The notes: generated from the sequence alone by a model not told the origin. DNA of 32,873 nt from Clostridia bacterium (GCA_900763875.1 CAAFLX010000009.1:1-32873); one strand, 5' to 3'. Positions 1 through 8,969 are shown, counted from the stretch's first letter. Made by a program: numbers and translations.

Positions 1-92
1 CAGCGGACATAGCAAACAAATAGGACACGCAGTGTCAAGTGCAAAGCACCGGTGCGACAGCACCATTTGTTTTGCGTAGACCGCACCACAAA
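1..92. repeat. Foldback hairpin repeat, copy A
   Basis: Positions 1-92 are repeated base for base at 450-541, and a diverged version lies at about 251-331. The outer arms (GCAAACAAAT at 12-21 and ATTTGTTTTGC at 65-75) are inverted repeats with one extra T. Between them lie three small hairpins: GACAC-gca-GTGTC (24-36), GTGC-aaa-GCAC (39-49) and GGTGC-gaca-GCACC (51-64). No credible gene overlaps. The copy is cut by the window edge, so its true left end is unknown. It may be a nonautonomous mobile repeat or a structured RNA. Confidence 0.8.
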
Positions 93-97
93 AAGAT

Positions 98-129
98 AAG
101 CACGAACTTTTCGTGCTTTTTCTTTTTTT
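98..129 (+). terminator. Terminator-like hairpin with T-run
   Basis: The stem AAGCACGAA (98-106) and TTCGTGCTT (110-118) closes a CTT loop and is followed by a T-rich tail to 129. It lies just after foldback copy A and does not follow a recognisable gene in the window. It may end transcription entering from the left, or belong to the repeat unit. Confidence 0.6.
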
Positions 130-146
130 GCGGACACCGAGGCTTG

Positions 147-180
147 CGTGCAACCCTGTTGCACGGCGCATACTATGCGC
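147..180. repeat. Twin adjacent triloop hairpins
   Basis: Two perfect hairpins lie end to end. The first has an 8-bp stem around a CCT loop (147-165, CGTGCAAC/GTTGCACG). The second has a 6-bp stem around an ACT loop (166-180, GCGCAT/ATGCGC). The same layout with different stem sequences recurs after tRNA-Val at 21836-21865 and 22016-22045, which suggests one dispersed repeat family with preserved pairing. Confidence 0.65.
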
Positions 181-250
181 AACTCGTACTCCGTCCGACT
201 GACCGCAAGCAAAGAGAGATGCAAGCCATAGCATTTGCAGAAATCGTGCG

Positions 251-331
251 TAGCGGACATAGCAAACAAATGCACACAATAGTGTCCGTGCAACGCACGG
301 TGTGCGTATGCACCATTTGTTTTGCGTAGAC
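251..331. repeat. Foldback hairpin repeat, copy B (diverged)
   Basis: The outer arms match copies A and C, but the interior differs in sequence while keeping three hairpins in the same order: ACAC-aata-GTGT (274-285), CCGTGC-aac-GCACGG (286-300) and GTGC-gtat-GCAC (302-313). The distance between the arms is the same as in copy A (64 nt, 262-325). Conserved pairing with changed bases points to selection or gene conversion on structure rather than on sequence. Confidence 0.7.
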
Positions 332-449
332 GCTCCACTTTGGCGAATAAATTCGCTCGTTTCGCTATTACGCTCGCTTTGCTCTCTACAAGTCTCGGTA
401 GACCGCAAGCGGAGAGAGACAAGCGCGAAGCATTTGTCTAGGTCGAGCG

Positions 450-541
450 CAGCGGACATAGCAAACAAATAGGACACGCAGTGTCAAGTGCAAAGCACCG
501 GTGCGACAGCACCATTTGTTTTGCGTAGACCGCACCACAAA
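450..541. repeat. Foldback hairpin repeat, copy C
   Basis: This is a 92-nt exact direct repeat of positions 1-92, offset by 449 nt. It includes the outer inverted arms (461-470 and 514-524) and the three internal hairpins. It lies just beyond the terminator of the large minus-strand operon. The stretch 1-628 as a whole carries these repeats and no supported gene. Confidence 0.8.
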
Positions 542-559
542 TAGAAAGCACGGACAATG

Positions 560-587
560 CAAAAGCCTCGCATCTGCGAGGCTTTTG
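560..587 (-). terminator. Terminator of the ABC/nuclease operon
   Basis: A near-perfect 13-bp inverted repeat (CAAAAGCCTCGCA at 560-572, its complement at 575-587) ends in TTTTG on the minus strand. It lies about 40 nt beyond the stop of the last operon gene. A second, smaller hairpin (ATTGATTG-caaa-CAATCAAT, 590-609) stands between it and the gene. The stem has A/T arms on both sides, so it may work in both directions. Confidence 0.75.
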
Positions 588-628
588 TGATTGATTGCAA
601 ACAATCAATGTGGCATTTCAAATGTCAA

Positions 629-3600
629 TTATTCAGCTGCTTTCAAAGTGCAAGCATAACCGATAAATTGAGTTTTGCCGATATTTTTGGCATTATCACC
701 GGTGACAAAAGACACTTTGCTCAATGCCATTGTGTTGCCAAGGTTGTCTTTTCCTGCATCGTAATAAGCACCGAAGAAGAACTCTGTGTTTTTTCCGTCC
801 TTATCTTTGAAAGTGCAGGTAAATGCTTTGATTGTGTCATTCCAAGTCCACTCGCCCGGTGTTGCGTCAAGTTTCATATTGTTGTATTTACCGCTGAGGA
901 AACCAACAAGATACTTGTCACCAACTTTAATGGTGTAGACGTTTTCTTTGTCTGCAACTGCCTCAACAACAAAGTCTGCCGCCTCGGTAGGATTAGTCGT
1001 TGTTTCAAGTGCGCCTTTTTTGTTGACTGTGCCCTTTGCATACAACACGTCGCCGCCTTCAGCAGTGGTGTCCATCACGAACTTGTATGTGCCGGCTTGC
1101 ATTGTCTTTTTAATTTCGGGAACAAGGGATTGTGCCACAGTTGAAACTGTTTTTACAGAAATTTTGGTGTCGCCGTTTGCATGTGCCGTGTAAACACCTT
1201 TAACCGCCTTGACTGTTTTTCCGTTGACGTAGACTTTGACGACTTTCCAATTCTCTGCTGCTTGAACGGTGAAAGTGATTCTTTCGCCATTGAGAGCGGA
1301 TTTTTCGGGATTCACTTTGACAGTTGCACTGTTTGCATGGCTAAGCGCGACAGTGATATTGCCTGATGCAAGCGGTGAGAATTTGATGTTGCCCAAGAAC
1401 GCCGGGAACGAGGTAGATACATATGACGTCTTGCTCAAGCCAATGGTGTCAAACTTTTGGTATGCGCCAAAGTAATAATCTTCGGTCTTGTCGCCAAGTT
1501 TGATAGAGGTTGAGAAACATTTATTCTTGGAATCCCACTTCCACGCGCGAGCGTCTTTATCGACGAATGTGAGGTATGGAGTGTCTTTGTCGTCTTTGTT
1601 TTTCTCAATCTTGTAATCGAGATATTTCTTTGCGCCCTTGCTGTTCTTGAAATACAAACGATAGCTGCCTTCTACATCGGTTTTTTCAACGTAGTAATGT
1701 GCCGCCTCGTCCGGTTCATCGGTGCTTTCCAAATAGTTATCTTTGATAGAAGTGAGAGCATACAAGGTCTTTCCAAGGTTCTTTTGGAAGAGTGCCAAGA
1801 CGTATGCTTTGTTTTCTTCAAACGTGGTTACCATTTCTGCATCTTTGCCGGCTTTGACAATAACGACAAATTCTTTGGTTCTGGTGACACCCTTGTAGGT
1901 GAGAGTTGCTTTGACGATTGTGGGCACGTCAAATTCTTTCAAGGTCGGATAGAGTTGTCCGTCTTTGATTGCGATTGACTCCTTGCCATCGACAACTTTC
2001 CATTCGATTGTTGCATCGGAAGGAGCGGTCGGGAGTTCTGCAACTTCTTTAATCTTTTTCGGGACTTTGAGGTCATCGAGCATAGACGCTGCGGTGGGGA
2101 TCAAGGATTCAACGTAGAAGAATTGAATTGTCTCGTAATCGCCGAGTTTGTAGGTTGCAAGAATTGTGGTGGTTTCGGGGTTGCCCGGAGTGACCTTCAT
2201 CTTGTATTGATCGAATACAACAGCATTGCTCTTGCCCACAACTTGATAGGAAACGTTGACGTTGCCGAATTTCTCGGTGAACGTGAACTCTGCGGGTTCG
2301 GTGATACGAACGGTCTTGCCGTCTTTGTCAACGATGCCGTCTTTGAGAAGTTGTGCATTGACTTTGCCCATTGCGTCTGCAATTTGCATACCGACGTAGT
2401 CTTTCTTGTCGGCGGGATCTGGATCCTTGCCGCTTTCAATCACTTGAGCTGCGGACAAAGGCATAATTTGCCAATTTTTGCCGTATTTGGACAAAATACC
2501 GGTCACGTTGACGGTCTTGCCGACAGTGAAAGTCTTGCCCAACGCGCAAAGTGCGTCAAACGTTGCGTCGCCTTCCTTGGGTGCGTATGCGCCTTCCATA
2601 TATTTGCTGACAACGACGTCAACGGTCTTGCCACCCTTTTCAATCGTCAATGAAACGTATTTCTTGTCGCCGATGTTGGGGGTTGCAACGCTCTTGACCG
2701 ACCAGTTGGAGAGAGAAACCAAACGAGATTCGCTGTAAACAGTTGAGGGCAAGTCGCCAAGCACTTCTTCATCGAGTGCGCGGACTTTTTCGCTGACGTT
2801 GATTGCAGGTTTGTCTGCGTCAACAACGAGTTTGCCGCCTGCATTGGTTTCAACCAAGCCGTTATAGTTGGTGTTGGTTGTGCCTGTGACGGTGACGTGC
2901 ACGCCGGGTTGCAATTTTGCTGCGTGTTCCGCAGTTGTTTTGACTCTGTAGACATAGTAGCCTGCAGTGAAATCATCGTTGACGATATAGAGGCTGACGT
3001 TGCCGTAGCTCTCGCTGTATGCAACTGCGATTGACACGACGTAACCGCTCATATCGACTGACACGTCGGTGTTGTTGTACCAGTAGTTGACAAGTTCCAT
3101 ACCCTCCAAGGTCTTGTAAACTGTCATATGATAGTTTTGAGAAGACGATACGCCCTTGTAGGTGAAGGTTGCTTTGATGTCAACGGGGGTTTGTTTGCTT
3201 TGCGGGGTCACGTGGAGTTTCTTGCCGTCTTCGATGACTTTGATGTAAAGCTCGTATGCATCCGCAACAGACCATGCGATGGTGGCTTTTTCGCCCTTGT
3301 AGGTGAACTCGGTTTCCAAATCGAAGTTATCGACTATGGTTGCCTTGTTCTTGGGGAAAACGTAGTTGTTCATAAAATCGTAAACGTCAAGAGCTTTGAC
3401 TCTTACGGTGTATGATTTGCTTGCTTTTTTGACGCTGACGGTCAATTTGACCTCAACGCTGCCTTCTGTGGGCAAAGTCACTTTTGCAAGCCAATCGGAT
3501 TCGCGTTTTTCCAACTGAACATTGTCCTTGTCGGACGTCCATTTCACTTTTTCACCGCCGATTGTTGACGGGAGCGTGAAATCCGCGGAAACGGTTGTGC

Positions 3601-3718
3601 CGTCCATTTCAAAAATGTAGTCGTCCAACACGTTGGTTTTGTTGTTGCAAGCAGCCAACGTAAGACAGCAGCACAATACCATAACTACCACTAGCAACGC
3701 TATGATATTTCTTTTCAT
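629..3718 (-). CDS. Large surface lipoprotein with Ig-like, OB-fold-like and duplicated C-terminal modules
   Basis: This 1029-residue protein begins with a lipoprotein signal peptide and lipobox LAAC, with lipidated Cys24, so it should be anchored outside the membrane. Residues about 28-107 and 113-200 look like atrophied bacterial Ig domains. Residues about 207-300 and 330-428 look like OB-fold segments of the kind found with YhcR-type nucleases (phrases VTVTGTTNTNYNG and VNVTGILSKYGKNWQI). More Ig-like material follows to about 623. Two related modules at about 630-780 and 860-1029 share FGAY and LSK-S-V motifs around a B-repeat-like spacer (785-858). It is the last operon gene, 24 nt after the nuclease gene, with an AGGAG before ATG. 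Binding of substrate for the neighbouring nuclease and transporter is inferred. Domain names are by eye. Confidence 0.85.
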   Translation of the reverse strand: MKRNIIALLVVVMVLCCCLTLAACNNKTNVLDDYIFEMDGTTVSADFTLPSTIGGEKVKWTSDKDNVQLEKRESDWLAKVTLPTEGSVEVKLTVSVKKASKSYTVRVKALDVYDFMNNYVFPKNKATIVDNFDLETEFTYKGEKATIAWSVADAYELYIKVIEDGKKLHVTPQSKQTPVDIKATFTYKGVSSSQNYHMTVYKTLEGMELVNYWYNNTDVSVDMSGYVVSIAVAYSESYGNVSLYIVNDDFTAGYYVYRVKTTAEHAAKLQPGVHVTVTGTTNTNYNGLVETNAGGKLVVDADKPAINVSEKVRALDEEVLGDLPSTVYSESRLVSLSNWSVKSVATPNIGDKKYVSLTIEKGGKTVDVVVSKYMEGAYAPKEGDATFDALCALGKTFTVGKTVNVTGILSKYGKNWQIMPLSAAQVIESGKDPDPADKKDYVGMQIADAMGKVNAQLLKDGIVDKDGKTVRITEPAEFTFTEKFGNVNVSYQVVGKSNAVVFDQYKMKVTPGNPETTTILATYKLGDYETIQFFYVESLIPTAASMLDDLKVPKKIKEVAELPTAPSDATIEWKVVDGKESIAIKDGQLYPTLKEFDVPTIVKATLTYKGVTRTKEFVVIVKAGKDAEMVTTFEENKAYVLALFQKNLGKTLYALTSIKDNYLESTDEPDEAAHYYVEKTDVEGSYRLYFKNSKGAKKYLDYKIEKNKDDKDTPYLTFVDKDARAWKWDSKNKCFSTSIKLGDKTEDYYFGAYQKFDTIGLSKTSYVSTSFPAFLGNIKFSPLASGNITVALSHANSATVKVNPEKSALNGERITFTVQAAENWKVVKVYVNGKTVKAVKGVYTAHANGDTKISVKTVSTVAQSLVPEIKKTMQAGTYKFVMDTTAEGGDVLYAKGTVNKKGALETTTNPTEAADFVVEAVADKENVYTIKVGDKYLVGFLSGKYNNMKLDATPGEWTWNDTIKAFTCTFKDKDGKNTEFFFGAYYDAGKDNLGNTMALSKVSFVTGDNAKNIGKTQFIGYACTLKAAE

Positions 3719-3742
3719 CTCCTATTTTCTCCTTTTATCTTA

Positions 3743-5032
3743 TTATTTTAGCGTTATATCCGAGATGTTCGGAACAACGATTTGACCGGATTTATCAACG
3801 AGTTGATAACCTTTGACGCTAAACGTCTTGCCGACGCTAAACTTATTTTCAAAATCTTGCGATACCTTCACTTGATAGGTGAACTCTTGAGTGTCGCCTA
3901 TACCCTCGTCTGTGCGCTTTGCGCTCGAACCTACAATCGTAAGCACTCCGTCCTTCACTTCCGAACTCTTGACTGTGACGTCGGTGTACAACGTTTCGCT
4001 GTACTGGTCAATCATGTTTACGTCGGAATCGAAGGTCAAGAAATAGTTTTTCTGCACAACGCGACAGCCCTCATAACCGGGATAAACATTGTTTGGATTG
4101 CTTCCGTACAAGGAGTTGTAAACAACGCCCGAAATTTGGAAATTGTTCGCAAATTTTTGCACCGTACCCACGATGTAGTAGAGTTGACCGAGTTTCATTT
4201 TGGAGGCAGGATTCGAGGAATACGCGGCGTATACGTTGAGTTTGTACGTCTTGCCCGTTTCGGGGTCGTATTGGGCGGCAACAAACATATAAGTGCCGCT
4301 CACCGTCAAACTTTCAAGATAAGCCGTCATCTCGATTTTTGAGCCTGCGTCGGAGTCCTCATTGTAGTATTTGTCGGTATTCTCCCAAAAGTCCTTGATC
4401 GTCATCTCGACGGGATCGGTGGAATAGAGAGGATCGTCAAGTTTGGAGTAGATTCTCAACTGAATCTTTTTTGCAAACTGATTTGCCTTGTCCATATACG
4501 AATAGTAGGGATATGCCGCCGTGTTCAAAGCCTTGTTCTCGGTGAAGCCGTTTTCAATCAGCTCTAAATTGAGAAGTTTGAAGTCTTTGTCTTGCGCGGT
4601 TTTGTACCAAACGTAGCCCAACAAACGTGTGCCGTAAGAATCGGTCGTCGGACGCGTGCCTGTTGAGGATTCCAAGACGATTGTGGTTGCCTTGGACAAT
4701 CTGTCCTTGACAAATACCGACGCGGCTTTGCCCCACTTTTCAACTCCGCCCGTAGATTCGGGAGTGTCGATGCAGTAGTAACGTATCACCACTTTTTTGT
4801 CCCCTGCAAGGAAACGCGTAGTGTCGCCGTCGGTGTAGGCGTCAACGGTTGCGACGCCTATACCGTCGTCCATAAAGGATTTACCCTCATAAGATTTTGT
4901 GAGTTTCAACTTCTTGGTGATTGAATCGTAGTATTTGGTGTTGTCGGCAATCTTGTTGCAAGCAACCGCAACAAGCACGCAACTCAACGCTACGACAAGC
5001 ACAAGAAGTATCGATATCGCTTTTTTCATCAT
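3743..5032 (-). CDS. Thermonuclease (SNase-like) lipoprotein
   Basis: The protein is a membrane-anchored staphylococcal-nuclease homologue, expected to cleave DNA or RNA with Ca2+ outside the cell. Numbered from a TTG start 24 nt upstream, it shows lipobox VAVAC (Cys33), the TDGDT metal-binding loop (75-79), IRYYCIDTPE (91-100, supplying Arg92, Asp97 and Glu100) and the second catalytic arginine in YGTRLLGYVW (Arg144). All canonical SNase catalytic residues appear present. Residues about 215-330 form a second domain resembling an OB fold. I chose the ATG at 5032 (MMKKAIS), which gives 429 residues and a normal signal peptide; no SD is convincing, so the start is uncertain by a few codons. It sits 37 nt after the solute-binding gene in the ABC operon, which suggests its products feed the transporter. 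Confidence 0.9.
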   Translation of the reverse strand: MMKKAISILLVLVVALSCVLVAVACNKIADNTKYYDSITKKLKLTKSYEGKSFMDDGIGVATVDAYTDGDTTRFLAGDKKVVIRYYCIDTPESTGGVEKWGKAASVFVKDRLSKATTIVLESSTGTRPTTDSYGTRLLGYVWYKTAQDKDFKLLNLELIENGFTENKALNTAAYPYYSYMDKANQFAKKIQLRIYSKLDDPLYSTDPVEMTIKDFWENTDKYYNEDSDAGSKIEMTAYLESLTVSGTYMFVAAQYDPETGKTYKLNVYAAYSSNPASKMKLGQLYYIVGTVQKFANNFQISGVVYNSLYGSNPNNVYPGYEGCRVVQKNYFLTFDSDVNMIDQYSETLYTDVTVKSSEVKDGVLTIVGSSAKRTDEGIGDTQEFTYQVKVSQDFENKFSVGKTFSVKGYQLVDKSGQIVVPNISDITLK

Positions 5033-5069
5033 TCTTTTCGTTTTGCGCCTTTGCAATCAGCCGTTGCGC

Positions 5070-6458
5070 TTATTTCTTTCCGCCGCAGTTGACGTATGCG
5101 TCGGACAATGCCTTGTCCGCACTCTTGCTGCCCTTCAAAGTGTAAAGAACAACGTTGCCAACTTGCGTACGTGCAGTGGACGAGCCGACAAATGCCGGTG
5201 ACGTGAAGAATCTGTCTGCCATGGTCGCTGCGGTTCTTGCTGCGACTGCAGTGATGTCTTTGCCCTTCATATGCGTTGCATATGTTTCGATGTCATAGAC
5301 GGAGTTGCGCGAGGGGTTGTAACCGGATGCGATTGCAAACGCCGCTTGGAAGGTGGGATCCAACAATTCCTTGACAAACATGAAAGTCATAATCTTCTTT
5401 TCGTCAATGTTTTCAACGTTGTTGCCTGCCTCGAACATAACGAGGGACGGGCCTTGAGAAATCGCCGCATAATTGACAGTGCCGTCAGCTTGCTTGCTGC
5501 CCGGAATTGGTGCAATGCCCCACTTGAATGCGTCGCCCGGGTTTTGGTGAGACGCGCCGCCGGATGAACCGATGCAGTAGATTGCGCCGCCTTCAGTGCC
5601 CTTGGTGAACAATGCGGAGGTGTATGCGCCGTACTCGTTTTGAGTGGTGATATACTTCTTCTCATAGTACTCGTTCAACTTGTTCAACCACGCTTTGGTG
5701 TCGTCGTTGTTGAACAAATAGTGAGGCTCTTGTGCGCTGGTGTAACCCCAACCGTTTTGCTCGCACATGGTGATGAACCAGTTTGCCTCGGAGTCATAGC
5801 CGAGAGGAGTTGCAGTGGGATATTCCGCCTTGATGTAGGCGCATTGTGTCCAAAGCTCGTCCCAAGTGGTTGCAGGTTTAAGTCCGAGTGCGTCAAGCGC
5901 CGTCTTGTTGTAATACATCAATTCGGTGGATTTGACAAACGGGAGCGTGAGCATTGCGTCCTTGCTATAGCCGTATTTTGCATAGTCGCCATAGTTGGAT
6001 GCCAAACCTTCTTTGTAGTAGCCCGGGTTGAAGTCTGCAATTTCATCCTTGGTGTAGCCGATTGCGTATTCCTTATCTTCTGCGCCCTTAACTTTTTCGG
6101 TCGAATTGATAAGAGTGTTCATATCCACAACTTTGGAAGTTTGCAAATATTGCGCAACGTGGTCGGCATAGCAGTATGCAAGGTCGGGTTGTTGCTTGCC
6201 TTGGAAGTCGGAGATGACCTTTTCTTTGACGTCATCATAGCCACCCACAGGCACGTGCAGAACTTTCCAGCCGGGGAACTTTGCTTCAAAGTTCTTGATT
6301 GCAACGGCTGTTGCCTGTTGCAACGCATCTCCCTGCGAAGAATAGAACACAATGGTATGCGTATAGTCGACTGAGGTCTTGTTGCACGCCGTGAACATAA
6401 GACTGCAACAAGCAATTACAACAGCAACTACAAGCAAAATACACAAAATCTTTTTCAT
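5070..6458 (-). CDS. ABC transporter substrate-binding lipoprotein (family 1, CUT1 type)
   Basis: This is the extracellular solute-binding component of the adjacent ABC importer. The ATG at 6458 is preceded by AAGGAGAG at good spacing and yields 462 residues; a longer reading would add 15 residues upstream of the signal peptide. The lipobox is LMFTAC with lipidated Cys25. The mature chain has the pattern of sugar-type binding proteins: HTIVFYSSQGD near the N-terminus, then AVAIKNFEAKFPGWKV and DVKEKVISDFQGKQQPDLAY. Length and order fit the SBP_bac_1/8 families. The ligand cannot be read from sequence. Such proteins usually bind oligosaccharides or glycerol-3-phosphate, but the operon partner is a nuclease, so a nucleotide or sugar-phosphate ligand is possible. 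Confidence 0.92.
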   Translation of the reverse strand: MKKILCILLVVAVVIACCSLMFTACNKTSVDYTHTIVFYSSQGDALQQATAVAIKNFEAKFPGWKVLHVPVGGYDDVKEKVISDFQGKQQPDLAYCYADHVAQYLQTSKVVDMNTLINSTEKVKGAEDKEYAIGYTKDEIADFNPGYYKEGLASNYGDYAKYGYSKDAMLTLPFVKSTELMYYNKTALDALGLKPATTWDELWTQCAYIKAEYPTATPLGYDSEANWFITMCEQNGWGYTSAQEPHYLFNNDDTKAWLNKLNEYYEKKYITTQNEYGAYTSALFTKGTEGGAIYCIGSSGGASHQNPGDAFKWGIAPIPGSKQADGTVNYAAISQGPSLVMFEAGNNVENIDEKKIMTFMFVKELLDPTFQAAFAIASGYNPSRNSVYDIETYATHMKGKDITAVAARTAATMADRFFTSPAFVGSSTARTQVGNVVLYTLKGSKSADKALSDAYVNCGGKK

Positions 6459-6531
6459 AATTACTCTCCTTTTTTTGATTTTATTAATATAGCCTATCGG
6501 CACATATTTCCTTTTGTAACACGGCTTCGAA

Positions 6532-7653
6532 TCAGCCCTTCGTACCGCTCTTGGACACGCCTTGCATAATGTATTTGCGGCAAGTGATAAAGAGGATGAG
6601 GAGTGGGAGCGAAACCATACAAACCGCCGCCATTTTCAGCGTCGTGAGCGTTTCTGAACCGTATCCCGGCAACCCGTACAGCGCGCCCTGAACAGAGCCG
6701 ATTCTGTCCGTAAAGCCGCGCGTAACCCAGTTGGTGACCATTTGCCAATCCCTGCTGTTGACAAGCCTCGGCCAAATGTACGAGTTCCAAGTGCCGATAA
6801 ACTTCAAAAGCGTGATTGACACTAGCGTGGGCGCGGTGAGCGGAACCATAACTTTGAGAAGATAGCCCATATCCGACAAACCGTCCACCTTTGCCGCCTT
6901 GTAGAGGGAGTCGGGGATTTGCATGAAGTTGTTGCGCAGCAAATAGATGTAATAAACGCTTACGAGGAACGGGAGTATCAACACCGTGAACGTGTCCCTC
7001 CACCCCAACGACGAAACCGTGAGATAGTTGGTGATTGTGTACATTTCACCCGGAATCATCATCGTTGCAAGCATAAGCGAGAACAACAATCCTTTGCCCT
7101 TGAACTTCATGCGAGCAAGCGCGTATGCCGTCACAATCGTGACGATTACGCCTATCGTCGTGGATAAAAATCCGACAACCAGCGTGTTTACCAAAATTTG
7201 TCCGAATCCACCCGAACCGCTTGCCGAAGTTTGGCTTAGCACTGCCTCGTAGTTTTTCCACATAAACGTGTGCGGGAAGAACGTCGGAACAGATTGACGA
7301 TATTCCATCTCTGTTTTGAGAGAGGAGATAATCATCCAATAGAACGGCAAGAACGCAAACACCGCACAAAGCGTCAAAAACGTGTATACGAATATGTTTT
7401 TGAACACGTTGCCGACCTTTTGTTTTTTCCTTTCCTTTTCGATGTTGAAATCCGCAACGTTCCTTTCAAAAATCGCTGCGTCGGACGAAACCGCGGACAA
7501 GGTTTGGTCAAGCGTGGAATCCTTTGCACTGACAACGTCAACGTTATCCTCGCCATCGCAAGGAAGCGTCGGCATTTCTTGGTTGAGTTCAACCGTTTCG
7601 GGCGTAAGTTCTTCGCCGTTTTGCAAAATATCTTTGTTTTCAATATCAGTCAT
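6532..7653 (-). CDS. ABC transporter permease, MalG/UgpE type
   Basis: This is an inner-membrane permease subunit of the CUT1 importer. It has 373 residues. Residues 1-80 are an acidic and polar cytoplasmic extension not usual in MalG. Transmembrane segments start at about 86. The EAA coupling loop is at about 252-272 (KAAKVDGLSDMGYLLKVMVP), matching the conserved EAA---G---------LP pattern that docks on the ATPase. The SD GAGGTG overlaps the stop region of the preceding permease gene, leaving a gap of only 9 nt and implying translational coupling. The solute-binding gene follows after 73 nt, a wider gap in which no terminator is visible. Confidence 0.92.
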   Translation of the reverse strand: MTDIENKDILQNGEELTPETVELNQEMPTLPCDGEDNVDVVSAKDSTLDQTLSAVSSDAAIFERNVADFNIEKERKKQKVGNVFKNIFVYTFLTLCAVFAFLPFYWMIISSLKTEMEYRQSVPTFFPHTFMWKNYEAVLSQTSASGSGGFGQILVNTLVVGFLSTTIGVIVTIVTAYALARMKFKGKGLLFSLMLATMMIPGEMYTITNYLTVSSLGWRDTFTVLILPFLVSVYYIYLLRNNFMQIPDSLYKAAKVDGLSDMGYLLKVMVPLTAPTLVSITLLKFIGTWNSYIWPRLVNSRDWQMVTNWVTRGFTDRIGSVQGALYGLPGYGSETLTTLKMAAVCMVSLPLLILFITCRKYIMQGVSKSGTKG

Positions 7654-7662
7654 ATGCGCACC

Positions 7663-8967
7663 TCAGAACTTCACCTTTCGTTTGCTTACGAACCTATTGA
7701 TGACCGTAAACAACATGATTATAAAGAACAGCATCAGCGAGCCTGCAAACGCATATCCCGTCATGCCCTTGTCTATGTACTGGTAGATATAGCCAACAAC
7801 CGTGCCCATATCGTAGTCGATGCCCATTTGTTCACCGAACAGACCTACGACGGCTGTGTACTGTTTCATACCGCCCATAATGCCCGTGACGATAAGGTAG
7901 CTTATCATCGGCGAAATCATGGGAGCGGTTATCTTCCACAAAATCGTGTGCTTGTTTGCCCCGTCAATCTTTGCAGCGTCGTAATACTGCTTGTTGACGC
8001 TTTGAAGCGAGCTGAACAAAATCAAAATCTTGAACGGCAAGCCCGACCACACCTCGTAGATGATAACAACAAGGTATTTTGCCCAAGGAATGGACAAATT
8101 GCCCAATTCCCAGTGAGGGCCGCCCGTCTTGCCTATCCAGTCGACAGGGTCGATTCCAAACCACCCAAGCACCATATTGAACAAGCCAACGGTTTCGGTG
8201 TTGCTTTTCGTGCCGACAATCGTAAAGAAAGTCGCAAAAACCGCGCCCATTGCAAGTGCGTTGGTCAAATACGGCAGGAACAGCACCGTTTGATAGGCTT
8301 TTTGCAAAGGTTTGATTGACGTGAGCGCAACCGAGATGAGCAGTGCAAGCAACGTCGAGAGCGGAACGGATACAAGCGTAAACACAACCGTATTCACAAG
8401 GCATTGCAAGAAGTTTGCGCCGCCCGTGCCCGTGTCGCCTTTCAAAACGCGAACGAAGTTGGCAAAGCCCCAACCGTCAAACGCGCCGTTAAGCCCGTTG
8501 TAATTTTGCTTGAACGCACCTATAAACGCGTTGACGATCGGATAAAACGTAAATACGCACATCAAAATCACCGCAGGCAGCACAAACAGCCAGCCCGACT
8601 GCGATTTGAAGAAACGCTTGACTCTCTCACCCGTTGACAGCGTGTAGGTCGAGGGATAAATTTCAACTCCCTCAACGTCTTCGAGCCAGTTTTTCTTTTT
8701 GCCGAACACGCCTTTGAGTTTTCCGCCAAGGTCGGTAAAAAACTTGGATTCCTTTTTGTCGGAATCGCTTGCGACGTCTTGTGAAGGCTCTTCACCGCCA
8801 CTCACTTTGTCCGTCACGATGACGTTTTCGTCGTCCTCGTTGTTTATCTCGTTTTGACTTTCAACGATTTGCTCAACGTCAATCGACGGCTCGGACTCTA
8901 CCGCAAAATTTTCCGTTTTTTCTTCGGCAACTTGCTCGGTTGTCGTTTTAACAGTCTTTTTTGCCAT
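7663..8967 (-). CDS. ABC transporter permease, MalF/UgpA type
   Basis: This is the second membrane subunit of the importer. Of its 434 residues, about 120 at the N-terminus form a Glu/Asp/Ser-rich soluble extension before the first membrane segment (about 124-148, GWLFVLPAVILMCVFTFYP). The rest is a typical MalF/UgpA permease without the large MalF periplasmic loop. The EAA loop is at about 330-350 (DAAKIDGANKHTILWKITAP). The gene starts 2 nt after the ATPase stop and ends 9 nt before the next permease. The extension may bind a partner or tune coupling with the ATPase; no known domain was recognised in it. Confidence 0.92.
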   Translation of the reverse strand: MAKKTVKTTTEQVAEEKTENFAVESEPSIDVEQIVESQNEINNEDDENVIVTDKVSGGEEPSQDVASDSDKKESKFFTDLGGKLKGVFGKKKNWLEDVEGVEIYPSTYTLSTGERVKRFFKSQSGWLFVLPAVILMCVFTFYPIVNAFIGAFKQNYNGLNGAFDGWGFANFVRVLKGDTGTGGANFLQCLVNTVVFTLVSVPLSTLLALLISVALTSIKPLQKAYQTVLFLPYLTNALAMGAVFATFFTIVGTKSNTETVGLFNMVLGWFGIDPVDWIGKTGGPHWELGNLSIPWAKYLVVIIYEVWSGLPFKILILFSSLQSVNKQYYDAAKIDGANKHTILWKITAPMISPMISYLIVTGIMGGMKQYTAVVGLFGEQMGIDYDMGTVVGYIYQYIDKGMTGYAFAGSLMLFFIIMLFTVINRFVSKRKVKF

Positions 8968-8969
8968 TG

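Noticed and set aside
1..541. CRISPR array
   Set aside because: The repeats are 92 nt long, unevenly spaced, contain several hairpins and have no uniform spacers; no cas genes are present.
557..1144. Plus-strand open frame of 195 codons
   Set aside because: It is the complement of the large lipoprotein gene and has no SD, signal or domain. Its Cys/Phe-rich composition is typical of a shadow frame.
7270..8319. Plus-strand open frame of 349 codons
   Set aside because: It spans the antisense of two permease genes with clear motifs on the other strand, and its His/Arg-rich translation fits no protein family.
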